In this document: positions 1-6,462 of the stretch, piece after piece | How the letters are laid out: each line of letters opens with the position of its first letter | How positions within the stretch are numbered: position 1 is the first letter of the stretch | The notes under the pieces: model-generated | The model's input: the letters and a program-made list of their open reading frames with translations, nothing else | The model's database searches: none | Told to the model about the DNA's origin: nothing | Assembly (NCBI GenBank): GCA_030043175.1 | Contig: JASHYD010000032.1 | Span: 1-12,463 of the forward strand | Direction: 5' to 3' | Length of the DNA: 12,463 nt | Source of the DNA: Xanthobacteraceae bacterium | Lineage (GTDB): Bacteria > Pseudomonadota > Alphaproteobacteria > Rhizobiales > Xanthobacteraceae | Made by a program: the position numbers and the translations under genes

Positions 1-1
1 C

Positions 2-565
2 GGCACCTCGGACGATGCACTCAAGGCGCACGCCAACAACTGGCGCCGCTACGAAGAAAGCGCGCGAGCTGCCGGCAACACGCCGGACCGGCGCAACTGG
101 CGCATCGTCACGTTCGCGCATGTCGCCGAGACGCGCGAGCAAGCGCATGCCGATGTCAAGTTCGGGCTCGAGAACTTCAAACGCTATTTTTCCGAGGTCG
201 CGACCTTTCCGATCGTCCCACCCGACGTGACCGGCGATCCGGCCGAGTATCTGGTCTCAACCGGCCTTGCGTGCATCGGCACGCCCGAGGATTGCGTGCG
301 CCATTTCGAGCGCCTGTGGAGGGGTTCGGACGGCGGCCTCGGCGGCATCCTGCTGCTCGCGCACAACTGGGCCGACTGGGCCGCGACCAAGCACAGCTAC
401 GAATTGATGGCACGCTACGTCCACCCGCAGTTCCAGCGTGACGCCAACGCGCTACGTCAGTGGAGCTATGACGACGCCAAGTCGAAGTACGAGACGGCCG
501 GCGTTGCGTCACGCGCCGCTGTGCAAGCCGCAATCGACACGTATCAGGCCGGGAAGAAGGCGTAA
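2..565 (+). CDS. LLM-class (luciferase-like) flavin-dependent monooxygenase, C-terminal part
   Basis: The frame is open from the left edge to a TAA at 563-565, giving 187 residues with no start inside the window, so the gene is truncated by the window and not by mutation. The visible part has the C-terminal features of bacterial luciferase-like monooxygenases: a stretch around WRIVTFAHVAET, a helix with the FGLENFKRYF segment, the IGTPEDCVRHFERL motif (the usual 'G(T/S)P' turn and helix before the last barrel strand), and the substrate-side GGILLLAHNWADW strand near the barrel end, followed by a charged C-terminal helix. Family members use reduced FMN, supplied by a partner reductase, to oxygenate small organic substrates such as terpenes, alkanesulfonates or long-chain compounds. 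The HNWADW segment recalls limonene-monooxygenase-like members, but the substrate cannot be assigned. It is followed by a recombinase scrap, so it may have been the last gene of its transcript. Confidence 0.85.
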   Translation, partial: GTSDDALKAHANNWRRYEESARAAGNTPDRRNWRIVTFAHVAETREQAHADVKFGLENFKRYFSEVATFPIVPPDVTGDPAEYLVSTGLACIGTPEDCVRHFERLWRGSDGGLGGILLLAHNWADWAATKHSYELMARYVHPQFQRDANALRQWSYDDAKSKYETAGVASRAAVQAAIDTYQAGKKA

Positions 566-726
566 CGGGGCACGCCGCTGAGCGGGCGAGCCGCACGGCG
601 GAACTGAGTCAGCGTCGATCATCAGATGGGACTCCCACGTGCGCGCAGAACGCTGGCGGCCGCGCCCCCTCGCCGGTGGCGGTTGGCATGTCGGCAGAAA
701 AATCTCTATGTCGGTGTCAGCCCCAG

Positions 727-744
727 TGTGGTGAATTCAACACA
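727..744. promoter_or_regulatory. 18-bp near-perfect palindrome, operator-like
   Basis: The sequence TGTGgTGAATTCAaCACA is an inverted repeat with a single mismatched pair (G731/A740) around the 8-bp core TGAATTCA. A purine-rich Shine-Dalgarno-like GGGAGGGG follows at 750-757, and the first triplet after it that resembles a start is ATA, not ATG. It may be the remnant of a regulated gene start in otherwise decayed DNA. No gene can be assigned to it. Confidence 0.35.
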
Positions 745-789
745 AAACAGGGAGGGGACAATACCGACGACAAGGCTCTGTCACGTACG

Positions 790-985
790 CAGTCCTGCGC
801 CATGGGTCGCAGCGCCGGGCATCGAAGCTACGATCACCGCCGCGCTAGCATAGAGGCCGCACGACGGAGCGCTGGCGCAGTGGCGATCGAGCGCGCAAAC
901 TATGAGGCGCAGCGCGCCTGTCTGCGAGGGGTGGACGGCGTCCGTCCGGCCGGTTGGCCGTCGATCCGATCGAAGGTCGGGTTCG
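790..985 (+). pseudogene. Decayed C-terminal scrap of a serine recombinase (large resolvase type)
   Basis: Short recognisable pieces lie in order but in different frames. GIEATITAAL and, after an in-frame stop at about 851-853, ALAQWR are in frame 2. AIERANYEAQRAC is in frame 1 from 883. RLAVDPIE is in frame 3 from 951. As I know the family, large serine recombinases have a coiled-coil C-terminal region of the form 'QWRLAIERA.YEA.RARR.YD.VDP.NRLVA', which this order matches. At least two frameshifts and one stop separate the pieces, so no protein is made. No catalytic resolvase domain is present. The scrap marks an old mobile element next to the exported-protein operon. The preceding 566-789 shows nothing recognisable except the palindrome at 727-744. 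Confidence 0.5.
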
Positions 986-1010
986 AAATCGCGAAATAAA
1001 GCGATCGCGC

Positions 1011-1865
1011 CTACTGCCCAAGCTGCCGGGCGCGATTGAAATATCGCAGGTCGGGGGGAGGCTGGTCCTTCCTCGTGGGCATGAGGCGTCCCTCCTCACT
1101 CAGCGTGTAGTCCTGTTTTCCGATCTCCACGTGATTGTTGTTCTCGGCACAGGTGACCTCGCGCCAATAGGGCCGGCGATCGGCCTCGCGATGGTAACTT
1201 TTGGTGACAACCCAAGGGCGGGTGAGCGCATGGTCGATCACCGTGACCTCATCGTGGAAGATGTTGGGATCGGATTTGTCGAGGTAAATCCGCTCCCTGA
1301 CGACGGTCAGGTTGTCCTCGTGCAGGGGAATTCCGCTGTCATCGTAAGTGCGGGGCCCCTTCAAGCCGCGCGTCTCAACCTCGAGCACGTCGTAGCGCCC
1401 GTTTCCACCCGTATCGATCCAGGTGCCGATGGAATACCCGAGGTAAGTTGGCTCGAATTCGGTAGGCCAACCGCGCCCATCGGTATAAATGCGACGATTG
1501 TCGTTGATGTGTTCGACTGTGATGTAGGTGGTGCGGGGCGTGACAATCACCTCCATCTCACCGTAGCCGTTCACGACCCTCGGCATGCCTGGTGAAATAC
1601 AGCTATTGACCTGAGCCAGACCCTGCCCGCCGGAGGCCTGATCCTTGAGGTTGGCCTCGAATAAGGCCTGATATTCATGGGTAAGCGGCGCCTGTTGTCC
1701 GAGACCCCAAGCTTTGCTCGTATCAAATCGCGCGGACTCTCCGATCGGGCGCCACTGTCCCTTGAAGTCAGGATACCGGGTCTCGTCCCAGGCGCGACCT
1801 TCGGCTACCGTAATGCAGAGCGCTGCCAGGATCGCAAACGCATCGATCGCGTTTCGGTATCGCAT
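1011..1865 (-). CDS. Exported protein of uncharacterised family, tandem paralog A
   Basis: A 284-residue protein with an N-terminal signal peptide: residues 1-24 are a basic start, a hydrophobic AFAILAALCITVA core and a probable cleavage near AEGRA. The mature part is beta-rich and shares a chain of motifs with its neighbour: GLGQQAPLT (54-62), QASGGQG (76-82), YGEMEVIV (101-108), RRIYTDGRGWP (124-134), GYSIGTW (143-149), LEVETRGLKGPR (161-172), ERIYLD (191-196), HDEVTVIDHALTRPW (204-218) and, at the C terminus, MPTRKDQPPPDLRYF (262-276). I know such proteins only as hypothetical proteins, so no function is assigned; the site is presumably periplasmic. The ATG is supported by the leader AGGGAGAACGACC just before it. 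It is the second gene of a - strand pair, 65 bp after paralog B, and probably co-transcribed with it. The ATCGC/GCGAT stem just after the stop lacks a T-run. Confidence 0.85.
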   Translation of the reverse strand: MRYRNAIDAFAILAALCITVAEGRAWDETRYPDFKGQWRPIGESARFDTSKAWGLGQQAPLTHEYQALFEANLKDQASGGQGLAQVNSCISPGMPRVVNGYGEMEVIVTPRTTYITVEHINDNRRIYTDGRGWPTEFEPTYLGYSIGTWIDTGGNGRYDVLEVETRGLKGPRTYDDSGIPLHEDNLTVVRERIYLDKSDPNIFHDEVTVIDHALTRPWVVTKSYHREADRRPYWREVTCAENNNHVEIGKQDYTLSEEGRLMPTRKDQPPPDLRYFNRARQLGQ

Positions 1866-1930
1866 GGTCGTTCTCCCTTGTTGGTGCGACCAGCGGCTTG
1901 ACCACGCCGCCGGTGCCGCACCGCTACCGG

Positions 1931-2782
1931 TCAGTGCGTCTTAAAATAGCTCAGATCGGGAGGCGGCTGATCCTTTCGGGTGGGCATGAGTTCACGATCG
2001 GGGCTTAGATAGTAGAGCTCCTTGCCGATCAGCACGTTTGCGGTGGTTGCCGCGCAATCCTCCTGGCTATGAATCGGGTAGTTCCCGGGATCGCGCTGGT
2101 AGCTTTTCAACACAGTCCACGGCCGCGTATAGGCGTGGTCGATCAACGTGATCTCGTCGTGCAGGATCACCGGATCGGCCCTGTCGAAAAAGACGCGCTC
2201 CTTCACGATCGACTGGTTGTCGGCATGGACCGGCAGGCCCGTCGGGTCCAGAGCCCGCGGACCCTTGAAGTAGCGGGTCTCAACTTCAAGCAGGTTAAAA
2301 TGGCCGCTGCCGTCGCCATCGACCCACTTACCGATCGAATAACCCTGGAAGCTCGGCTCGACCGCCTTCGGCCAGTCGCGCCCGTCAGTGTAGATGCGGC
2401 GATGATAGCCGCTGTTGTGATTGAGCAGGATGTGGGTAACGTCCGGCAGCACGATGATTTCCATCTCACCATAGACCGTCATCGACGCCGGCATGCCGGG
2501 GGGCATGCAACGTGCGCCAGACTGCCAATTGCCCTGGCCGCCACTCGCCTGGTCGGCCAAGCTCGCCTCATGAATCGCCTGATACTCAGGCGTCAGCGGG
2601 GCCTGTTGACCCCGGCCCCACGGCTTGGTCGGGTCGAACGACGGCTGGCCGCCTGGCCGAAGATTAACCCTGCGCCACACGCCGAAGAGGTCTGGATATT
2701 TCGAATCGTCGAAGGCCTGGGCCGTCGCTATCGACGCCAACAGCCCCGCTATCGCAATCGAGATCGATCTTCGGAAAAGCAT
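1931..2782 (-). CDS. Exported protein of uncharacterised family, tandem paralog B
   Basis: A 283-residue protein and clear duplicate of paralog A over its whole length. Shared blocks include GRGQQAPLTPEYQ (56-68), QASGGQG (78-84), YGEMEIIV (104-111), RRIYTDGRDWP (128-138), GYSIGKW (147-153), LEVETRYFKGPR (165-176), HDEITLIDHAYTRPW (208-222) and MPTRKDQPPPDLSYF (266-280). The frame runs 34 codons further upstream, but I chose the ATG at 2782. It begins a proper signal peptide (MLFRRSISIAIAGLLASIATAQA, cleaved near AQA-F) and is preceded by GGGAGAA at 2788-2794, the same leader as paralog A. It is the first gene of the pair, so the promoter should lie in 2783-3165, shared back to back with the EthD-like gene. 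Function is unknown. The single Cys residues (93 and 243) could pair in the periplasm; that is a guess. Confidence 0.85.
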   Translation of the reverse strand: MLFRRSISIAIAGLLASIATAQAFDDSKYPDLFGVWRRVNLRPGGQPSFDPTKPWGRGQQAPLTPEYQAIHEASLADQASGGQGNWQSGARCMPPGMPASMTVYGEMEIIVLPDVTHILLNHNSGYHRRIYTDGRDWPKAVEPSFQGYSIGKWVDGDGSGHFNLLEVETRYFKGPRALDPTGLPVHADNQSIVKERVFFDRADPVILHDEITLIDHAYTRPWTVLKSYQRDPGNYPIHSQEDCAATTANVLIGKELYYLSPDRELMPTRKDQPPPDLSYFKTH

Positions 2783-3167
2783 GGCCGTTCTCCCTATGAT
2801 CAGGCCCGAAACGTGCAACGGGAGGGCCATCTCGGTCGAAAACGACCGTTGAAGTAACCGGCTCCCGGCACGGCGGCCAAGCAAAACTCCGAGCCTCCGC
2901 GCGTGTCTTCGGACGCCTCCGGCGTCAACGCTACCCCATTTCGCCGCGCATGGGGAAAGACATTTGTCTGAAAAAGTACGCCGACGCAGTCAAGGGGAGG
3001 AACAGCGGTCAGAGCGACCCTAATTATGGCACGGATCGTTTGCAGAATGATTTGGAGACGCAATCGTCGGGTTTGCCGACCCAATGACGCAACAGCCAGC
3101 AACGTTGTGCACCAGAACACTGGCCATCGCTGCGTTAAGCACACACGCGCTCAACCGCAGACCACTT
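2783..3167. promoter_or_regulatory. Divergent intergenic region with several dyads
   Basis: About 385 bases without a credible gene separate the start of the exported-protein operon (-) from the EthD-like gene (+), so both promoters should lie here. Perfect dyads are visible: CGGTCG-AAAA-CGACCG at 2833-2848 (in the - strand leader), GACGCC-TCC-GGCGTC at 2912-2926, AGACA-TT-TGTCT at 2958-2969 and GTCGG-GTTTG-CCGAC at 3066-3080. None has a T-run. I could not place a convincing -35/-10 pair for either direction. Confidence 0.4.
3065..3082 (-). repeat. 18-bp inverted repeat, upstream copy (flanks EthD-like gene)
   Basis: Read on the - strand this is GGGTCGGCAAACCCGACG. It matches the + strand sequence at 3561-3578 at 16 of 18 positions. 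Both copies can fold into a GTCGG/CCGAC hairpin with a 5-base loop. The pair encloses exactly one gene. Confidence 0.4.
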
Positions 3168-3181
3168 AGGAGGGAACACGC

Positions 3182-3496
3182 ATGGAGGCAAACAAGGCCT
3201 ATTTCATGGTTCGAGCAGAGGTAGCAAGCGAATCCGAGCGTGCGAAATTCGACCAATGGTATGGAGCGCACCATTTGCCGTTGGCGATGGACACATTGCA
3301 CGCCGACAAAGGCTGGCGCTTCTGGAGCCGCAGCGACCCATCGGTCCACTATGCGATGTACGAGTTCAAGGACATGGCAACGCTGCGCAAAAGCCTGGAC
3401 TCTCCCGGTTTCAAAATGCTGGTTGGCGATTTTGACGAGGAGTGGCCGCGGGTAACGCGTAGCCGTGACCTGATCGAAATCGTGCAAGAGGCCTGA
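3182..3496 (+). CDS. Small EthD/ABM-like dimeric alpha-beta barrel protein
   Basis: A 104-residue cytosolic protein without a signal peptide. The start is fixed by an ideal Shine-Dalgarno AGGAGG at 3168-3173, 8 bases before the ATG. The pattern is that of a ferredoxin-like dimeric barrel (EthD, ABM or Dabb type). The first strand is AYFMVRAEV (6-14), followed by a helix with KFDQWYGAHHLPLAM (21-35), where the W-Y-x-x-x-H-H-L-P motif is typical of EthD-like proteins. A strand then carries the aromatic-rich WRFWSR, another strand reads HYAMYEFKD, and a helix with LRKSLDSPGFKMLVGDFDEEW precedes the last strand. Such proteins act as small monooxygenases, decarboxylases or accessory proteins in aromatic and steroid breakdown. 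The paired histidines could be catalytic, by family analogy. It is transcribed away from the exported-protein operon and converges on the histidine kinase gene 83 bp downstream. Partner and substrate are unknown. Confidence 0.8.
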   Translation: MEANKAYFMVRAEVASESERAKFDQWYGAHHLPLAMDTLHADKGWRFWSRSDPSVHYAMYEFKDMATLRKSLDSPGFKMLVGDFDEEWPRVTRSRDLIEIVQEA

Positions 3497-3560
3497 CGGC
3501 CATTCCTGCCCCACAGAAACGCTGCCGAAAATCGTCTTCGAGTGTGGTCGGTATCAAGGC

Positions 3561-3578
3561 GGGTCGGCAAGACCGACG
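3561..3578 (+). repeat. 18-bp inverted repeat, downstream copy; hairpin between convergent genes
   Basis: GGGTCGGCAAGACCGACG lies just beyond the stop codon of the histidine kinase (on -) and 64 bases after the stop of the EthD-like gene (on +). It folds as GTCGG-CAAGA-CCGAC. Its position suits a bidirectional transcription stop, but no T-run follows on either strand, so an intrinsic terminator is not supported. It pairs as an inverted copy with 3065-3082. Confidence 0.4.
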
Positions 3579-3579
3579 C

Positions 3580-5202
3580 TCAACGGGTCGGAGCGGTTGG
3601 CTGCTCGATTTCGAGTGAGCAAGGTGGACCGGCATCGACTGGCCGGATCGCTGGTGTGATACCGCAAATGACCCAGCGATCAGGAATTTCTACTTTGCAG
3701 CGGACCCCGTCGCGGGCATGCACGAGGTTGACCGCGCCACCGAGTGAATAGGGTATCATGTCGCGAATCACGCTGGTGCCATAACCAGAGTGGATTTGCG
3801 GCACCACATGTGGGCCGCCGCGTTCCTGCCAATGGACACAAAACCCGCTCTGAGCGCCGCGCATCCAGCGGACCGAAACATGGCCGCCGGGGACCGAAAG
3901 CGCGCCGTACTTCGCGGCGTTGGTAACCAGCTCATGGAGCACCATTGCCATCGCCTGGCCTGCCTGCGGCTTCAGAAAGACTTCGAGGCCATCGATGTCG
4001 GTATTGCTCTTCGTCGCATATGGTGCAAGCTCACGCCCGACGAGTTGTCGCAGCGGTATCCCTTGCCACCGACTGGCGCTCAACAGCTCGTGCGTCGTTG
4101 CCATCGAGCGAACACGGCCCTCGAGGGCGGCTACGAATTCGCCTAACGAATTGCGTCCCTGCACGGTGTGCGAAACGACAGCGCTTACAGTCGCCAGCGC
4201 GTTCTTGACTCGATGGTCGAGCTCCGCATTCAGCAGTTTCCGATGCTCCTCGGCCTGCTTACGCTCGGTGATATCGATGTTGACACCGAGCACCCGTCGT
4301 GGGGACCCATTATCGTCGTATTCGATAAAACTGCGGGCATCGATCCACCGCACCTCACCATCGCGAACAATTCGATAATCCGTATTGTATTCGCGCCGGC
4401 GATCTCCGAACGCCCCGCTGCGGAGCGATTGTAATCGCTCCACGTCCTCTGGATGCACGCGAACCAGCCATTCGCTGCGCGGGATCTCGGCGGTGTCCTC
4501 AGGAAAGCCGTGGATGGCCGCATAGCCCGGTGAAATTTCCATTCTCTCGGTATCGGTGTCATAGGCGAAACTGCCGACGAGCGCGGCCCGTTCCGCTAAC
4601 GTGCGCTGCACGCTCTGCTCGGCGAATGACTGCTCCGCCCGCTCGCGTTCCCTGATGTCTCGGGTGATCTTGGCGATGAGTGCAATCAGGAATCCCCAAC
4701 AACTGAGGACCAACCCGCCGAGCAGCAGGTAGCCCTTTTCATTGAGAGCGAAGCACTTCAGCGCACTCGGTATCAAAATTCCTGACATGTAGAGGAATGC
4801 CGCCGACGGCACGGTCGACAGCAGGATGGTGCCAGTCGCGGCCATACCAACCGCTAGCGCGACGACTATCAGCTCTTGGTCGCGCGACAGTACACCCAGG
4901 TACAAAACAGCCAAGCTGTTCCAAGGCACGGCCATAAAAAACGCATAGATGATTACCTTCCTCGCCTCTCGTTTGCAGTTGCGCGGCGATCCCCCGCGCT
5001 TCGTGAGGTGGCGATAAAGGGGCGGCAAAGCGAGAGAATAGGAATAGGAGCACCAAATGATCAGCTGCGCCTGCGGCACCGATCCCGCGAGCGCAACAGC
5101 CACAATGGTCGTGTTCACCAGGTGACCAGTTATCGAAAAAGGCGGCACCCGCGAGGGGAGGGTGAGCTGGCGCCCTTGAAATTGAGATAGGTTCGATTGC
5201 AT
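3580..5202 (-). CDS. Membrane-bound PAS / HWE-family sensor histidine kinase
   Basis: With the ATG at 5202 the protein has 540 residues. Residues 24-178 hold about five hydrophobic spans (around 24-50, 84-103, 111-131, 134-150 and 157-178). A short coiled linker follows, then a PAS fold at about 200-315 with its typical end, GVNIDITERKQAEEH. The kinase core is of the HWE type: the phospho-acceptor His330 in ELDHRVKN, His423 and Asn428 in the N-box HELVTNAAKYG, and W458-x-E460 in the ATP lid (HWQERGG). It autophosphorylates on ATP and passes phosphate to a response regulator; HWE kinases are common in alphaproteobacteria. No regulator gene is nearby, so it is an orphan. The frame stays open to a TTG at 5328 with another ATG at 5262. 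I prefer 5202 because the segment before it is neither hydrophobic nor PAS-like, but no start has a strong Shine-Dalgarno. Confidence 0.88.
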   Translation of the reverse strand: MQSNLSQFQGRQLTLPSRVPPFSITGHLVNTTIVAVALAGSVPQAQLIIWCSYSYSLALPPLYRHLTKRGGSPRNCKREARKVIIYAFFMAVPWNSLAVLYLGVLSRDQELIVVALAVGMAATGTILLSTVPSAAFLYMSGILIPSALKCFALNEKGYLLLGGLVLSCWGFLIALIAKITRDIRERERAEQSFAEQSVQRTLAERAALVGSFAYDTDTERMEISPGYAAIHGFPEDTAEIPRSEWLVRVHPEDVERLQSLRSGAFGDRRREYNTDYRIVRDGEVRWIDARSFIEYDDNGSPRRVLGVNIDITERKQAEEHRKLLNAELDHRVKNALATVSAVVSHTVQGRNSLGEFVAALEGRVRSMATTHELLSASRWQGIPLRQLVGRELAPYATKSNTDIDGLEVFLKPQAGQAMAMVLHELVTNAAKYGALSVPGGHVSVRWMRGAQSGFCVHWQERGGPHVVPQIHSGYGTSVIRDMIPYSLGGAVNLVHARDGVRCKVEIPDRWVICGITPAIRPVDAGPPCSLEIEQPTAPTR

Positions 5203-5393
5203 GGAAACCCGGAACTCTCGCCCATCCACCGAAGGTTGCCCACACTCGCCGATGTTTGGCATGCTTTGGGACGGCAACAATAGTACTAATATCGATGTGG
5301 CTTTCACTAATCTTGGTGCAGATAGCAAGGCAGGATGGAAGGTTTCGTCATGAACGTCCCCCGCTGGCTACCTGCCGTCCCGCAGCAATGGCG

Positions 5394-5408
5394 ACAATCA
5401 TCGTGCCA
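5394..5408 (-). promoter_or_regulatory. Possible sigma-54 type promoter upstream of the histidine kinase
   Basis: On the - strand the sequence TGGCACG-ATGA-TTGT matches the sigma-54 pattern TGGCACG-N4-TTGC with the exact -24/-12 spacing (GG, ten bases, then G). One deviation, T for C, falls in the -12 element. It lies between the sugar kinase stop and the kinase starts, and points toward the kinase. The expected transcript start would be near 5383, leaving a long leader to 5202. No enhancer-binding site was recognised. Confidence 0.35.
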
Positions 5409-5424
5409 CGAAAACTGGTCTAAT

Positions 5425-6330
5425 TTAAGTCGCAGCAGCAGGCCAGAGCCACGCGGCACCACGCACGCCACTAGAGTCGCCGTGAAGCGCGGGCACAATC
5501 GGTGTATCGATAGAATCAGAGAATACGTATCGACCCACAAGGGTACGTAGGCCTTGATAAAGTTGCGGAACGTTTGAAAGCCCGCCACCTAGAACAATGA
5601 GGTCGGGGTCGAGAATGTTAATTACCCCCGCTAATCCTCGCGCTAATCGGCGTTTATAGGTCTCCAGGCATTCCACTGCGGTGCTGTCCCCAGCATTTGC
5701 TGCTGCGGCTACTTCGACTGCCGTCAATTCCATGCCTGTGCTACGCCTATATTCTTGTGACAGCCCAGCCCCGGAAAGAAAGGTCTCGATGCAATCGGAC
5801 TTACCGCAATAGCATGGCTTTTCTTGCCGCTCTTGATCGGCAATCCACGGTAGTGGATTGTGTCCCCATTCCCCAGCGATCCTATTGCGTCCTCTGAGAA
5901 TCTTTTTATCTACAACAACGCCGCCGCCAACACCTGTGCCGAGGATAAGACCGAACACTACGGGTGCCGCCGCAGCCGCGCCATCAATAGCTTCCGACAA
6001 CGCGAAGCAGTTGGCATCATTCTCGATCCGGACCGGTCGTCCCAGTGTCGCGCCGATGTCTACGTCGAATGCCTTGCCGTTCAATATAGTACTGTTCGAA
6101 TTTTTGATATGCCCATCCAGCGGGGAAATTGATCCTGGCGTACAAATTCCTACGGTGGCCCATTGTCCTGACTTCTTCTCAGCGAAATCGACCAGCTCGG
6201 AAATTGTTCTAAGGATCCCCAAATAGTCGCCTGCAGGAGTTGGGACGCGATGGCGCACAACTGGGACTCCATTATCTCCAAGGGCAACCACCTCTATCTT
6301 CGTGCCGCCCAGATCAATTCCTATTCTCAC
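5425..6330 (-). CDS. ROK-family sugar kinase (glucokinase/fructokinase type)
   Basis: A 301-residue protein of normal ROK length. The N-terminal phosphate loop is IGIDLGGTKIE (3-13), the catalytic base is Asp105 in ENDAN (103-107), and the glycine loop is GTGVGGG (131-137). The ROK zinc site is complete: His157 in GEWGHNPLPW, then Cys173, Cys175 and Cys180 in CYCGKSDC, followed by ETFLSGAGL. A second glycine motif, DLIVLGGGLSN, lies near the C terminus. It would phosphorylate a hexose with ATP in the cytosol. There is no helix-turn-helix N-terminal extension, so it is a kinase and not a ROK repressor. The start is GTG at 6330, which gives the usual MRIGIDLGGTK opening. An upstream in-frame GTG at 6345 would include the Shine-Dalgarno itself as codons. 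The gene looks AT-richer than its neighbours and has no transporter or regulator beside it, which suggests acquisition from elsewhere. Confidence 0.88.
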   Translation of the reverse strand: MRIGIDLGGTKIEVVALGDNGVPVVRHRVPTPAGDYLGILRTISELVDFAEKKSGQWATVGICTPGSISPLDGHIKNSNSTILNGKAFDVDIGATLGRPVRIENDANCFALSEAIDGAAAAAPVVFGLILGTGVGGGVVVDKKILRGRNRIAGEWGHNPLPWIADQERQEKPCYCGKSDCIETFLSGAGLSQEYRRSTGMELTAVEVAAAANAGDSTAVECLETYKRRLARGLAGVINILDPDLIVLGGGLSNVPQLYQGLRTLVGRYVFSDSIDTPIVPALHGDSSGVRGAAWLWPAAAT

Positions 6331-6333
6331 CTT

Positions 6334-6340
6334 ACCTCCT
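6334..6340 (-). promoter_or_regulatory. Strong Shine-Dalgarno of the ROK kinase gene, close to its start
   Basis: AGGAGGT on the - strand is followed by only three bases (AAG) before the GTG at 6330. The spacing is shorter than usual, but it decides for 6330 over the GTG at 6345, which would place the site inside the coding sequence. Confidence 0.6.
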
Positions 6341-6387
6341 GTCACGCCTTAAGGTTGAAGTAGCCCCATCAGCAGGATTCAGTTCGA

Positions 6388-6412
6388 CCGGGTTAGATTC
6401 TCGGCCGCTCCA
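6388..6412 (+). other. Possible scar of a tRNA 3' end (T-arm plus acceptor, tRNA-Gly-like)
   Basis: The sequence reads CCGGG-TTAGATT-CTCGG-CCGCTCCA. It has a 5-bp stem with one G-T pair and a 7-base loop differing by one base (A for C) from the T-loop TTCGATT, then an acceptor-like CCGCTCCA resembling glycine tRNA ends. The rest of a tRNA is not seen upstream. Tyrosine recombinase elements leave such 3' fragments as attachment-site scars, and decayed genes begin right after it. The motif is short and could be chance. Confidence 0.25.
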
Positions 6413-6462
6413 ATCTCCTCACCTACGACATCGGGCTGTGTGTAGGTGCAGTTGCAGTTAGC

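Noticed and set aside
988..1005. ATCGC/GCGAT stem just after the stop of paralog A as a terminator
   Set aside because: Only 5 bp with an 8-base loop and no T-run on the - strand.
954..1595. 213-residue frame on + opposite paralog A
   Set aside because: It is the antisense shadow of a gene with clear signal peptide and paralog; only its first residues echo the recombinase relic.
2069..2857. 262-residue frame on + opposite paralog B
   Set aside because: Antisense shadow of a well-supported gene; no motifs of its own.
3027..3044. Sigma-54-like TGGCACG followed by TTTGCA upstream of the EthD-like gene
   Set aside because: The GG and GC elements are 12 bases apart instead of 10; sigma-54 spacing is strict.
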